From Niastella vici (GTDB taxonomy: Bacteria > Bacteroidota > Bacteroidia > Chitinophagales > Chitinophagaceae): a stretch of DNA of 64,000 bases. The stretch lies in contig NZ_LVYD01000051.1 of the NCBI RefSeq assembly GCF_002077945.1, positions 1 through 64,000 of the forward strand, given 5' to 3'. Shown here piece by piece: positions 46,551-56,418 of this stretch. How positions within the stretch are numbered: the stretch's first letter is position 1; the number at the start of each line of letters is the position of its first letter. A program made the translations under genes and the position numbers. The notes below the pieces were generated by a model. It worked only from the letters and a program-made list of their open reading frames with translations. It was not told the DNA's origin and searched no databases.

Positions 46551-46736
46551 ATGGTATTTGTAGTAGCCATCATCGCCCTGTTGATATTTATATACTTTAA
46601 CCGGTATATACAACGCAAGCGCGACGAGCGGCGGGAGCACTGGCGGGAAAGAAGGGAAGAACAATTACAGCAATTTTTTGAGGCGAAAAAAAAGCACAGT
46701 AGCGAACAGAGCGGTGAAGTGAATGATCCCGGCTAA
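46551..46736 (+). CDS. small single-helix membrane protein
   Basis: 61 residues: an N-terminal membrane helix (VFVVAIIALLIFIYF) followed by a strongly charged, probably helical stretch (QRKRDERREHWRERREEQLQQFFEAKKK). It lies between hisF and hisIE in the same direction, 4 bp after hisF. Family not recognised, and a role in histidine synthesis is not implied by sequence. Confidence 0.65.
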   Translation: MVFVVAIIALLIFIYFNRYIQRKRDERREHWRERREEQLQQFFEAKKKHSSEQSGEVNDPG

Positions 46737-46817
46737 TGTACGGGACAGGCACAACCGAAGCAAAATAGTAGCACTGCAGCCGGGTACAAAATAGCATTGA
46801 CCACTCAATTAACGATC

Positions 46818-47420
46818 ATGAAAGTTGATTTTAAAAAATACAGCGACGGCCTGGTGCCGGCCATTATCCAGGACTTTGTGACCCATAAAGTACTGATGAT
46901 GGGTTTTATGAACGAAGAGGCCCTGAAGAAAACGATGTCTGAGGGTAAAGTGACTTTCTTTAGCCGCAGTAAAAACCGGCTGTGGACAAAAGGCGAGGAG
47001 AGCGGCAACCATTTGCTGGTAAAAGAGATCCTGTCTGACTGCGACAACGATACCCTGCTTATAAAAGCCCAACCGCTGGGCCCTACCTGCCATACTGGCG
47101 CCGATACCTGCTGGAGCGAACGCAACCATTCAGAAGACTTTTTGTATTACTTGCAGGATATCATTGAGTTACGTAAAAAGAGCGAAGACGAAAAATCATA
47201 TGTACGCCAGCTTTTTAATAAAGGCATCAATAAAATAGCCCAAAAAGTGGGTGAAGAAGCGGTGGAACTGGTAATAGAGGCCAAGGATAATAACGAGGGC
47301 CTTTTCTTAAATGAGGCTGCCGATCTGCTTTTCCACTATTTGGTATTACTTAACGCAAAAGGTTATAATTTGCAACAAGTGGTCGGCGTATTACAAAACC
47401 GGCACTCCAATAAAAAGTAA
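46818..47420 (+). CDS. hisI: bifunctional phosphoribosyl-AMP cyclohydrolase/phosphoribosyl-ATP pyrophosphatase
   Basis: Catalyses steps two and three of histidine synthesis. 200 residues from the ATG at 46818 (MKVDFKKYSDGLVPAIIQD); a TTG at 46797 is less likely. The HisI part carries the zinc-binding TCHTGADTCW and FFSRSKNRLWTKGEESGN. The HisE part carries KVGEEAVELVIEAKD and the final helix. The TlpA-like gene starts 1 bp later. Confidence 0.96.
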   Translation: MKVDFKKYSDGLVPAIIQDFVTHKVLMMGFMNEEALKKTMSEGKVTFFSRSKNRLWTKGEESGNHLLVKEILSDCDNDTLLIKAQPLGPTCHTGADTCWSERNHSEDFLYYLQDIIELRKKSEDEKSYVRQLFNKGINKIAQKVGEEAVELVIEAKDNNEGLFLNEAADLLFHYLVLLNAKGYNLQQVVGVLQNRHSNKK

Positions 47421-47421
47421 T

Positions 47422-48510
47422 ATGAAGAAGCTGATAGCAGGACTTTTCTTACTACCTGTTGCGGTGATGGCGCAGCAAAAGGGATTTGTTATTACTGGTA
47501 CGATCACCGGTTTGGCCGAGAATTCCCGGGTAACATTGGTTGATCTCAACAAACCTACTGATACCCTGGCTAAAGGCCTGGTAACCAAGGGCACATTTGT
47601 GTTGAAAGGAAGCGTGGCAGAACCCAATCTGCATCAGCTGAATTTTGATGTGGCCGGCAAGAAATCGGTATTGTTTATTGGTAATGAGAACATAACCATA
47701 AAAGGCAATATCGATAATGTGCAGCAGTTCGACGTTAAAGGTTCTGTGGTGAACAATGACTTTGTAGCGTTCCAGAAAATATTCAATCCACTGTTTCAAA
47801 CGCTCACCGGGCTGAATCAGAAAATGTACAGCAAGCCGAATGGCCAGGCCGATGATTCATTGATAGCTGCCTCTAAAAAGGTTTATGACGAAATTGTAGT
47901 GGCTATTGACAAATATGTGGCTGAGAAAAAGGCATCCCCGGTAACTCCCTTCCTGCTGGTGGTTACCCGCGAGCTGGAACAGGACCCCATTACGCTGGAA
48001 AAGCGGTTTAATATGCTGAGCCCGGCCGGTCAAAAGGGTTTTTATGGTAAAATTTTACAACAGAGCATAGCCGAGGGCAAAATAGGGTCCATTGGCAGCG
48101 ACGCCATTGAATTTACCCAAACCGATACTACCGGTAAACCGGTTTCATTAAACTCTTTCAGAGGCAAATACGTACTGGTTGATTTTTGGGCAAGCTGGTG
48201 CCGGCCCTGCCGCATGGAAAACCCGAATGTGGTAACCGCGTATAACAAGTTTAAAGACAAGAACTTCACCGTGCTGGGTGTATCGCTCGACAAGGCCCGC
48301 GAGTCGTGGATCCAGGCTATAAACGATGACAGACTTACCTGGACACAGGTAAGCGACCTTAAATTCTGGAGCAATGAAGTGGCCCGGAAATATAAGATCG
48401 AAAGCATTCCGCAGAATTTCCTCATTGATCCCAATGGAAAAATCGTAGGTAAGAACCTCCGTGGCGCCGACCTGGATGCCAAGTTGTGTGAGTTGCTGGG
48501 ATGTAAGTAG
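47422..48510 (+). CDS. TlpA-like thioredoxin with N-terminal DUF4369-type domain
   Basis: 362 residues. Signal peptide 1-17 ending AVMAQ. A beta-rich N-terminal domain (about 20-120, FVITGTITGLAENSRVTLVD) matches the DUF4369 type common in Bacteroidota; a helical linker follows. The C-terminal TlpA/Redoxin domain has DFWASWCRPCRMENP with the CxxC pair, GVSLDKARESW and IPQNFLIDPNGKI (cis-Pro). Probably a periplasmic disulfide reductase. The start at 47422 overlaps nothing and lies 1 bp after hisIE, which places it in the same transcript. Confidence 0.92.
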   Translation: MKKLIAGLFLLPVAVMAQQKGFVITGTITGLAENSRVTLVDLNKPTDTLAKGLVTKGTFVLKGSVAEPNLHQLNFDVAGKKSVLFIGNENITIKGNIDNVQQFDVKGSVVNNDFVAFQKIFNPLFQTLTGLNQKMYSKPNGQADDSLIAASKKVYDEIVVAIDKYVAEKKASPVTPFLLVVTRELEQDPITLEKRFNMLSPAGQKGFYGKILQQSIAEGKIGSIGSDAIEFTQTDTTGKPVSLNSFRGKYVLVDFWASWCRPCRMENPNVVTAYNKFKDKNFTVLGVSLDKARESWIQAINDDRLTWTQVSDLKFWSNEVARKYKIESIPQNFLIDPNGKIVGKNLRGADLDAKLCELLGCK

Positions 48511-48572
48511 TTCACCCCCAGGCCCCCTGAAGGTGGAGTAATTAAGATTAGTAGGATTCCATAGAAAATATT

Positions 48573-48602
48573 AAAAGGCCGTCTGCTCGCAGGCGGCCTT
48601 TT
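48573..48602. terminator. bidirectional terminator
   Basis: AAAAGGCCGTCTGC (48573-48586) / GCAGGCGGCCTTTT (48589-48602) forms a nearly perfect 14-bp stem with T-rich sequence on both sides. It serves the trp-his operon on one strand and the DUF2911 gene on the other. Confidence 0.88.
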
Positions 48603-48626
48603 AATATGTATCAGGTATTTGGGGTA

Positions 48627-49736
48627 TTAGTTTACATCTTTCCCCTCCTGCAACGTCTTTATCATCTTCTCCACATTGGTCTTATTGCCATTATCAGGCG
48701 CCTGGGTAAGGGCTTTCTGGGCAAAACCCAATGCCTTTTTATAATCACCTATAGCTGAGTAACCACGGGCCATACCTACCTGGGTAGTGAACTCATTCGG
48801 GTTCTTATCGAAGTTGAGTTTGAACACCTCAAACGCTTCCTTACTCTTTTTCTGTTGCAATAGTTGACGGGCATAGGCATGCAGCTGTTGTACCGTTCCC
48901 ATTGGCAATGCTTCCTTCATGAGGGCTTCTGCTTCGGCATCCCGGTTGAGCTTTTTTAAGAAACCGGCCTTGGTGCTCAACGTTACAAAATTCTTCTCCC
49001 CTATAAATTGTAAATTAATGGCATCATCGGCCCATTTCATCCCTTCTTCGAGATTGATATTGTTCTGCAGGCAGAATTGAGCTGCCTGGTTAAAGCTTTG
49101 CCAGCCGGGGTTAAAAGCCTTATCACTGCGCAGCTCCCGGCGGAAGCTTTCCAACTGCAGATTGTTATAATCCGTTTCTACTTTAAAAGGGATCTTCAGT
49201 TTTTCCCACGTTAATGCAACGGTGGCGCCGGTATTGGTTTCATCAGTGAACGCATACGTTAACCATTCCACGCTTTTATCGAGCGGTTGGGGTTTTACTT
49301 TAACCCGCAACGCATCTTCTTTGGGATCATAATAAAAACTGCCCCAGGAAGTGGAGTTCTTCGAGAAGATAACAATGCATTCCTGAGGATCGTAAGCAAT
49401 AAAGAAACCGTATTTACCGGCAGGCAGGGCTTGCCCCTCAATGCTTACCGGGGTCGAAAATTCAATGGTCGTGTTTTCGTTGGCGCCCGCCCGCCAGGGT
49501 GCGGCTTTGCTGGTACCAAACCCAAGATCGTTAAAGCCCTTTTGTATAAGGTCGCCCCAGATCTTTCCTTCACGGCCTTTTACGGCCGGCCGGTCGTAAT
49601 TAATGGTGACATCGGTGATACCGATCCGTTCGCCCACCATGGCCTTTTTGTTACCACCATTCGGCGGGGTCATTAATTGCGAGTAAGAAGCGATACAGCA
49701 GGTAAATGCTATGCAAGCAAGCAAGGTCTTTTTCAT
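48627..49736 (-). CDS. DUF2911 domain protein with TPR-like C-terminus
   Basis: 369 residues. Signal peptide 1-19 (ending ASYSQ). The DUF2911 part (about 30-185) shows VTINYDRPAVKGREGKIWGDLI and PAGKYGFFIAYDPQECIVIFSK, followed by a helical region with tetratricopeptide-like pairs (YARQLLQQKKSKEAFEVFKLNFD, GYSAIGDYKKALGFAQKAL). Exported; function unknown. The promoter region borders the 88-bp repeat array. Confidence 0.9.
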   Translation of the reverse strand: MKKTLLACIAFTCCIASYSQLMTPPNGGNKKAMVGERIGITDVTINYDRPAVKGREGKIWGDLIQKGFNDLGFGTSKAAPWRAGANENTTIEFSTPVSIEGQALPAGKYGFFIAYDPQECIVIFSKNSTSWGSFYYDPKEDALRVKVKPQPLDKSVEWLTYAFTDETNTGATVALTWEKLKIPFKVETDYNNLQLESFRRELRSDKAFNPGWQSFNQAAQFCLQNNINLEEGMKWADDAINLQFIGEKNFVTLSTKAGFLKKLNRDAEAEALMKEALPMGTVQQLHAYARQLLQQKKSKEAFEVFKLNFDKNPNEFTTQVGMARGYSAIGDYKKALGFAQKALTQAPDNGNKTNVEKMIKTLQEGKDVN

Positions 49737-49837
49737 GTCAGGTAGTTTTGAAATATAATCTACGTACTATTTCAAAGCCACTGACCTAATATTATATGTG
49801 TTGTAAAAGGGCGGGGGTAGAAGGTTATAAGAGGCGG

Positions 49838-50579
49838 TTACCGGTTATCAGTTACCGGTTGCCGGGTACCTGTTACCAGACCTTTAATGTCGAATTGCTG
49901 TTTGCAATCGGGCTCTCCGAATTTTTTGCCTGGTAACCGGAACCCAGTAACTGGTACCTGTTACCAGGCCTTAAATGTCGAACTCTCTAATTGCAATCGG
50001 GCTCTCCGAATTTTTGCCCGGTATCCGGAACCCGGTAACTGGTACCTGTTACCAGGCCTTAAATGTCGAACTCTCTAATTGCAATCGGGCTCTCCGAATT
50101 TTTGCCCGGTATCCGGAACCCGGTAACTGGTACCTGTTACCAGGCCTTAAATGTCGAACTCTCTAATTGCAATCGGGCTCTCCGAATTTTTGCCCGGTAT
50201 CCGGAACCCGGTAACTGGTACCTGTTACCAGGCCTTAAATGTCGAACTCTCTAATTGCAATCGGGCTCTCCGAATTTTTGCCCGGTATCCGGAACCCGGT
50301 AACTGGTACCTGTTACCAGGCCTTAAATGTCGAACTCTCTAATTGCAATCGGGCTCTCCGAATTTTTGCCCGGTATCCGGAACCCGGTAACTGGTACCTG
50401 TTACCAGGCCTTAAATGTCGAACTCTCTAATTGCAATCGGGCTCTCCGAATTTTTGCCCGGTATCCGGAACCCGGTAACTGGTACCTGTTACCAGGCCTT
50501 AAATGTCGAACTCTCTAATTGCAATCGGGCTCTCCGAATTTTTGCCCGGTATCCGGAACCCGGTAACTGGTACCTATTA
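49838..50579. repeat. 88-bp tandem repeat array
   Basis: Units begin at 49887, 49975, 50063, 50151, 50239, 50327, 50415 and 50503, exactly 88 bp apart. The first is diverged, those from 49975 on appear identical, and the last is cut off at the stop codon of the PBP gene at 50581. A diverged partial unit precedes (49838-49886). Each unit contains GGTAAC-T-GGTACC-T-GTTACC, an interrupted palindrome, and the word TCGGGCTCTCCGAATTTTT shared with the single copy at 13901. Short frames through it are a consequence of the repeat and are not genes. Confidence 0.95.
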
Positions 50580-50580
50580 T

Positions 50581-52977
50581 TTAGTCATCTTTCTTTCCAA
50601 AAAGCCTTCTGAAGAAACCTTTCTTTTTCTTCTGTTCATCGGGCAGTATAGAATCTTTGGGAAGCTGGTTCCTGCTGTTGGTGGCTTCTTTCAACACCTT
50701 TTGTTCTTCCATTGCTTCTTTAGATTCGGTTGGAATGTTCTGGGTATCAGGCTTGCCCAAATAGGCATCGGCAGCCCCATTGCCTACGTCTTCTCCTTCG
50801 GCACCGGGTGGTGGCGTATGATCAATATAATTGCCCATGTCGTAAAACTGATCGTTCCGCAGGCTTTCGGGCCGTACAAATTTGGCCTGTTTGTCGAGGC
50901 CCAGCGAATTATCGGCAAAGGCTTTGGTAAAGAAGTATTCCCAAATGGGCCGGGCGGCAGCGCCACCATAACCCAGGCCGCTTTCCAAACGGATGAACCG
51001 GTCGTCGCAACCGATCCAAACGCCGGCGAGCAGTTGCGGTGTAAAGCCAAAGAACCAGGCGTCTGAATTATCGTTGGTAGTACCTGTTTTTCCGCCCATT
51101 TCGGCAACGCCTAAGCGGCCGCGTAAACCGGCTGCGGTACCATAATCAACCGGGCCCTGCATCATGCGGGCCATGGTATAGGCCGAAGCCTGGCTTATCA
51201 CTTCCTTGCGGTCTGTATCAAAACGTTGAAGCACATTGCCATTCTTGTCTTCAATACGGGTGATATAAATAGGTTTTATGCTGAACCCGCCTGTGGGGAA
51301 CATGCTGTAGCCCCACATCATTTCGTATAACGACAGCTCACAGGATCCCAAACTAATGGAAGGGTAGGGTGGAACCTTTGTTGGTATATTGATCTGGTGC
51401 AGGAATTCGGCAAACCGTTCGGGCGTGGTTTGCTTAATAATGTAAGCGGCTACTTCATTTATAGAATAGGCCAAACCGGTAGCCATGGTGCGTGTACCCG
51501 ATACTTTGGGGTTGGGTTTTGCAGGCACCCAGCCTCTGACTTTAGGGAAGTATTGCTGCACCGCTTCGCACTGTGTTTCGGGTGTAAAGCCGTATTCATC
51601 TACGGCCAGCGAATACAAAAATGGTTTTATGGAAGAACCAACCTGCCGTTTTGTTTTCAGGTTGGCATGATCGAATTTGTAGTTCTTGAAATCAATACCG
51701 CCCACCCAGGCCTTTACCTGTCCGCTCATAGGATCGGTGACCATAAAGGCAGTCTGCAGCATTTCGCGGTGGTATTTGATGGAATCGAGCGGCGACATAA
51801 TGGTATCTTTCTCGCGCTTATTATTCCACGCAAATACTTTCATGTGCACTTTTTGTTTGAACGATTTTCTGATCTCATCATCGCTCAAACCTTCGGCCTT
51901 GAGGTTGCGCCAGCGATCAGAATTACGCATATTGCTTTCCAGCACATTCTCGTGTCCTTTCCAAACGGCATCAGTTTTTAAACTTCTTTGGGCCGCCAGA
52001 ACGCGTTGCAATACCGGCAGGTGTTTGGCCACTGCTTCTTCGGCATACAGCTGCATGCGCGGGTTAATGGTGGTATATACATGCAGGCCATCTTCGTAGA
52101 TGTCGTAATTTTCGCCATCCTGTTTTTTATGTTCGGCACACCATTTTTTTACATCATCCCTTATTACATCCAGAAAGTAAGGGGCAATACCATTGTTCTC
52201 GTTAAGCTTTTTATAGTTGAGGCGAATAGGTTCTTTTTTCAGTTTAGCGCCATCTTCCTGATTGATCTTATCATTACGCATCATTTGATCGAGCACGGTA
52301 TTGCGGCGTTCAAAAGATGATTTGTAATTGGTGCGGGGATTATAAGTGCCGGTGGCTTTCAGCATCCCGATCAGTACGGCGGCTTCTTCCACATTCAGGC
52401 GGTCGGGTTCTTTTGAGAAGAAAGTGCGTGCTGCATTGCGAATGCCATATACGTTATCGCTGAATGAAACGGTGTTCAGGTACAGGGCCAGTATTTCCTG
52501 TTTGGTGAAATTCCGTTCCAGCTTAACGGCAATGATGTTCTCTTTTAATTTCTGAATTAAACGGGCGAACTTGTTATCGGCCCTTTCATCGAACATATTG
52601 AGCGCGAGCTGTTGTGTAATGGTACTACCGCCGCCTTCCTTCCCCATAAAGAAAATGGCGCGGGCCAGTGATTTACCATCGATGCCCGAGTGATCGTAAA
52701 ACCGTTCGTCTTCAGTGGCCACCAGCGCGTCAACCACATGGGGCGAAATGTCTTTATACTGAACAAAACTGCGGTTGCCTTTTTCTTTATAGTATTTCCC
52801 CAGCATGGTGCCATCATCACCATATACCTCGGTAGCCAGGGTAATGGAAGGATTTTCCAACTGGGCTAATGAAGGCATTTTTCCAAACAAGCCAAAGCTT
52901 ATGAGGGTGATGAACAGAACAACTACCAGGAAACCGATCAAAAAGATTTTCCAGAATATTTTAATGGCGCGCGTCAT
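50581..52977 (-). CDS. penicillin-binding protein 1A-type transglycosylase/transpeptidase
   Basis: Class A PBP of 798 residues that polymerises and cross-links peptidoglycan. An N-terminal membrane helix (about 9-30) is followed by the GT51 domain with EDERFYDHSGID and GGSTITQQLALN, then the transpeptidase domain with SSIKPFLYS (SxxK), SINEVA (SxN) and KTGTTNDNSDAWF (KTG). The C-terminal tail is basic (KKKKGFFRRLFGKKDD). The stop codon abuts the 88-bp repeat array. PorW/SprE lies 148 bp upstream on the same strand. Confidence 0.96.
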   Translation of the reverse strand: MTRAIKIFWKIFLIGFLVVVLFITLISFGLFGKMPSLAQLENPSITLATEVYGDDGTMLGKYYKEKGNRSFVQYKDISPHVVDALVATEDERFYDHSGIDGKSLARAIFFMGKEGGGSTITQQLALNMFDERADNKFARLIQKLKENIIAVKLERNFTKQEILALYLNTVSFSDNVYGIRNAARTFFSKEPDRLNVEEAAVLIGMLKATGTYNPRTNYKSSFERRNTVLDQMMRNDKINQEDGAKLKKEPIRLNYKKLNENNGIAPYFLDVIRDDVKKWCAEHKKQDGENYDIYEDGLHVYTTINPRMQLYAEEAVAKHLPVLQRVLAAQRSLKTDAVWKGHENVLESNMRNSDRWRNLKAEGLSDDEIRKSFKQKVHMKVFAWNNKREKDTIMSPLDSIKYHREMLQTAFMVTDPMSGQVKAWVGGIDFKNYKFDHANLKTKRQVGSSIKPFLYSLAVDEYGFTPETQCEAVQQYFPKVRGWVPAKPNPKVSGTRTMATGLAYSINEVAAYIIKQTTPERFAEFLHQINIPTKVPPYPSISLGSCELSLYEMMWGYSMFPTGGFSIKPIYITRIEDKNGNVLQRFDTDRKEVISQASAYTMARMMQGPVDYGTAAGLRGRLGVAEMGGKTGTTNDNSDAWFFGFTPQLLAGVWIGCDDRFIRLESGLGYGGAAARPIWEYFFTKAFADNSLGLDKQAKFVRPESLRNDQFYDMGNYIDHTPPPGAEGEDVGNGAADAYLGKPDTQNIPTESKEAMEEQKVLKEATNSRNQLPKDSILPDEQKKKKGFFRRLFGKKDD

Positions 52978-53125
52978 AGTTGGGCGTTTTGAAAACCGGG
53001 AATTGGAGCCGGGATTTTACGAGTTGCAAAAATCATGCTTTATGGCCGATAAAACTAAATAGGGCTACGAAAGTATTCTTAATTATTTCGGTTTTCCCCT
53101 TTGGGGCCTGATTATTAGAACTTTA

Positions 53126-56100
53126 TTAGAACTTACCGGGGTAATTCTGCTGCAGGAACTTTTTGAATGCATTAACGTCCTTCGTATTCGTCAACACCTG
53201 CAGGTTGTAGTCGGTGGCGATGATAAAGGAATATTTGGCGGCCGGAAGCCAGGGTATGATGTCGCTGGCTGCCAGTTTGCGGGCTTTATCGATGTACGAA
53301 ATGGCCTCATTGGCATTGGGGAAGGTGCCTATCAACACCAGTTTAATGTCATCGCTCACCGTTTGGTTATTGACTGCATACCCCTTGGTTGAATTTTGTT
53401 CCCGGTTATAGCGGGTGAACGCATTGCGGGCTTCGTTCACATACACAGGGTCTACCTTATCGAGCACAATGACCACATAATGCGGTAATTCTGCATTATT
53501 GGCCAACACCAGCGGTTTGGGCGCTTCTACTTTCGCCTTCACCGAATCTTTTATCACCGGCGGGGGCGGCGGCAGCTGGGTAACCGGTTGTTTGGCAGCC
53601 GGTGTTACCGGTTTATCGGTTTTAGCCACATCGGGCTTATTGGTTTTGGCCGTATCGGGCGTATTGGTCTTAGCCACAACGGGCTTATTGGCCCTGGCTG
53701 AATCCTGTGCTTTAGGCACATTTGCCGGGGGCTGCTGTGGTTTGGGCACAGTTGTGGCCGGCGGTTGCTGTGGTTTAGCTGCGGTAACCGGCGCGGGTTG
53801 TTGCGTGGGCTGTACCGTTGCAGGCGGTTGTTGCACCACTACCACTGTTGGCGGGGGAACAATGCCTGTTGGCTCGGCGGTGCTGTCCTCGGCCGGGCGT
53901 TCTATCTTCAGGTTCGTGAGGTAATCTTCAATTTGCTTGCGGCGGCCCAATACATCGATCAATGCGCGCGCTTTGTCGGCCATGGGCGATTTCGGGAACA
54001 GGATAACGATTTGCTGCAAGGTTTTTTTGGCAGAATCGTCTTCGCGTTGCCTGATATAGTAAACCGACTGAATATACAGCAGCTGCGGTGTCCAGTAATT
54101 CTTGTTGTACAGGCTATCGGCAATTTTCTTTTGCGCCTGCGCTTCCTCAAAATTGCCTTCAATGAATAAATTATAGATGTTGTCGTACCGGCGGGTCATA
54201 TCGAGCTTTGCCGTACTGTCGGGCGAAATGCCATTGGGGTTCGATACGATCTTTTCGAAATTGGTACCCGGGTATTTCGTCTTCAGCTCATTCTGCGCAG
54301 CAGTGGCTTTGGCCAGATCACCGGTTTTTGTATAGCAATAGGCCAGCAGGAACAGGGCCTCGGGCCGGTTTTTGCTATCGGGGAAACGGGTAAGGAAGGC
54401 TTCCAGCGTATTGATGGTGGAAGTGTAATCTTCCAGTCCTTCCAGGTAGGCTTTACCCAGGTTGAATTGGGCTTTTTCAATTGAATCGTTCGAGGTATTG
54501 ATCTGCGCCGGGGTAAGCGGAACCGTTTTTAGTAATTCTTCATAGGAGATGGGGCCTGCAGGCACATCGCTGCCTGTAGCTTTTCCTTCATCCATATTGT
54601 TGGCTATTGCCGGTCCCTGTTTTACGGCCGACATCCGCTGCCAGTTATCAACATTGGGCCGGTTGCCCCAGGTGCCTTTGAATTCAGTATAGCCCTTTCC
54701 CTTGAGGGTAGCATTATAAAAATACCAGTCGCCTTTTGCGTTGTTGCCGAACAAATCGCTGGGCCCACTGTTATCATTGAACGATAAGGGCCCGCCGGAG
54801 ACCTCTCCATTATTTTCTTCTTTAAGCCCCTGTTTCTTACGTAATTGCTTTACCAGCTTTTTAATATAGGCATCGCGCTCTGCTTCGGGCATGGCGGCAA
54901 TGCGTTGCAGGCTGTCTTCCCGGTTAATGGCGTTTTGATACACTACGATCTTCGCGAGCGCTGCTTTTAATTTATTAAATGAAGTAAGGTCAACCAGGTC
55001 GGGGTTGATATTGGTAATGCTATCGTAAAAGCGTTTGGCGTCGGGGTAATTTTTTTCTTTAAAACACAGGTCGCCCAGCAATAAGAATGCTTTGGAACGA
55101 ACCGAAGGATCTTCGCCGGGGTTTGTGGTTGCTTTTATCAACAGCGCTTTGGCGCCGGCGATATTATTCCGTTCCAGTTCCATTTCGGCGGCTGCATAAT
55201 AAATGATATCGCGGTAGGCCAGGTAGCGGTCTTTCCGCGCCATTTTCACCAGCTCTTTTATGTTCTCCTGAATTACTTTATCGTCGCCTTTGTGCTGGCG
55301 AATGGCGTTGAGGCGGGCGTACACTTCCAGCACCGGGTTCAATGTATGGCTTACGGCTTTTTCAAAGAACCGGGCCGCATCGGTTGAATTGCCGGCACGT
55401 TCGTATAACTGGCCTATCAGGTATAGCCACCGCGCTGTTTCTTCGCGGTTTTCGGCATTGGGCAGGGCTTCTTCCAGATATATTGCGGCGCTGTCATATA
55501 TCTGTTGTTTGTAGAACCACCAGGCCTGCATTTCGCGCAGGTCGCTTGTTAAGCGGGCCGGGAACAGCGGATCGTGTTTCAGCGTTTCAATTAAGCCGGC
55601 TGCTTCGGGCAGTTCATCATTTGCCAGGAAGGTCCTTATTTGCCAAATGAACGATTCATTACGGCTGGGCGGACGGGCCCATATTTTATGCAGCACATCG
55701 GTTTTCTCTTTGCTTGAAATGGAGAAAACACTGCCGCCTTCATCGGCATTGGCATTGGAACCGATCGGTTTATCATAACCGTCTTTTTCCTTGGGCGCAA
55801 ATGCGTAGTTGAGGTATTGAAATGTGTAATAGGCCGAATCGAGCACCTTCTTGAAATAATAGGCTTCGCCCATTAGCATATACATATTATCGACCCAGGT
55901 GTTGCGGAGGTCGTGCAGCAGAATGGCTGCATTGGACTTGTAAATAACCGAATCGAGTTCAATTTTGTCTTTTGCGGTTACATCAAGGCTGTAGTTATAA
56001 AAAGAAAGCAGGCGGGCGTAATCGTCTTTATGCTGCGCTTTGGCGCGGGCGATCACTTCGGCCAGCTTTTTATAAGCGTTGTAATGATAGTTGAATTTGG

Positions 56101-56281
56101 TGGTGCCGTTCTGTGTAAAGCGGCGCCAGAGGTGGTTTTTGCGGTCTTCAGTTTTTTCGGAAGGGAGCTTGCGGTTCTCGAATTTTTGCGGCTTTTTGAG
56201 GTCAAAAGAAAGCGTGGGCTGAGCGGATAATTTCGGCAGCCAAATTATTAAAACAATAAGTAATGCAAGTATCCTCGTCAA
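53126..56281 (-). CDS. porW: type IX secretion system protein PorW/SprE
   Basis: 1051 residues with a signal peptide (cleavage after KLSAQ; no lipobox Cys, although PorW is usually a lipoprotein). Long TPR-type helical regions are followed by the family-specific segment GDWYFYNATLKGKGYTEFKG...WGNRPNVDNWQR, further TPRs, a Pro/Gln/Ala/Thr-rich linker (roughly 800-930) and a C-terminal domain (YVVIVLDKVDPVYVNEARNAF). In characterised Bacteroidota this protein links the T9SS core to other components and is needed for secretion. Together with sorting-domain proteins in this window it supports a working T9SS. Confidence 0.85.
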   Translation of the reverse strand: MTRILALLIVLIIWLPKLSAQPTLSFDLKKPQKFENRKLPSEKTEDRKNHLWRRFTQNGTTKFNYHYNAYKKLAEVIARAKAQHKDDYARLLSFYNYSLDVTAKDKIELDSVIYKSNAAILLHDLRNTWVDNMYMLMGEAYYFKKVLDSAYYTFQYLNYAFAPKEKDGYDKPIGSNANADEGGSVFSISSKEKTDVLHKIWARPPSRNESFIWQIRTFLANDELPEAAGLIETLKHDPLFPARLTSDLREMQAWWFYKQQIYDSAAIYLEEALPNAENREETARWLYLIGQLYERAGNSTDAARFFEKAVSHTLNPVLEVYARLNAIRQHKGDDKVIQENIKELVKMARKDRYLAYRDIIYYAAAEMELERNNIAGAKALLIKATTNPGEDPSVRSKAFLLLGDLCFKEKNYPDAKRFYDSITNINPDLVDLTSFNKLKAALAKIVVYQNAINREDSLQRIAAMPEAERDAYIKKLVKQLRKKQGLKEENNGEVSGGPLSFNDNSGPSDLFGNNAKGDWYFYNATLKGKGYTEFKGTWGNRPNVDNWQRMSAVKQGPAIANNMDEGKATGSDVPAGPISYEELLKTVPLTPAQINTSNDSIEKAQFNLGKAYLEGLEDYTSTINTLEAFLTRFPDSKNRPEALFLLAYCYTKTGDLAKATAAQNELKTKYPGTNFEKIVSNPNGISPDSTAKLDMTRRYDNIYNLFIEGNFEEAQAQKKIADSLYNKNYWTPQLLYIQSVYYIRQREDDSAKKTLQQIVILFPKSPMADKARALIDVLGRRKQIEDYLTNLKIERPAEDSTAEPTGIVPPPTVVVVQQPPATVQPTQQPAPVTAAKPQQPPATTVPKPQQPPANVPKAQDSARANKPVVAKTNTPDTAKTNKPDVAKTDKPVTPAAKQPVTQLPPPPPVIKDSVKAKVEAPKPLVLANNAELPHYVVIVLDKVDPVYVNEARNAFTRYNREQNSTKGYAVNNQTVSDDIKLVLIGTFPNANEAISYIDKARKLAASDIIPWLPAAKYSFIIATDYNLQVLTNTKDVNAFKKFLQQNYPGKF

Positions 56282-56418
56282 ATCCTTTGAATTTCTACCA
56301 CAAACTAAAATCTTATTAACTGATTTTCAAGAAAAATATTTTGCAGGTACGTTAATTTTTATACTCGTGACCAGCAATTAAAATAACTTATTATCTTTAG
56401 CGTTTTGAAACTCTCTCT

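Noticed and set aside
49838-50579. CRISPR array
   Set aside because: The whole 88-bp unit is repeated head to tail without unique spacers, and no cas genes are present.
49887-50612. a series of identical 63-residue frames in the 88-bp repeats
   Set aside because: They arise because the repeat has no stop in the relevant phases. The unit length is not a multiple of three and the frames end at the repeat border.
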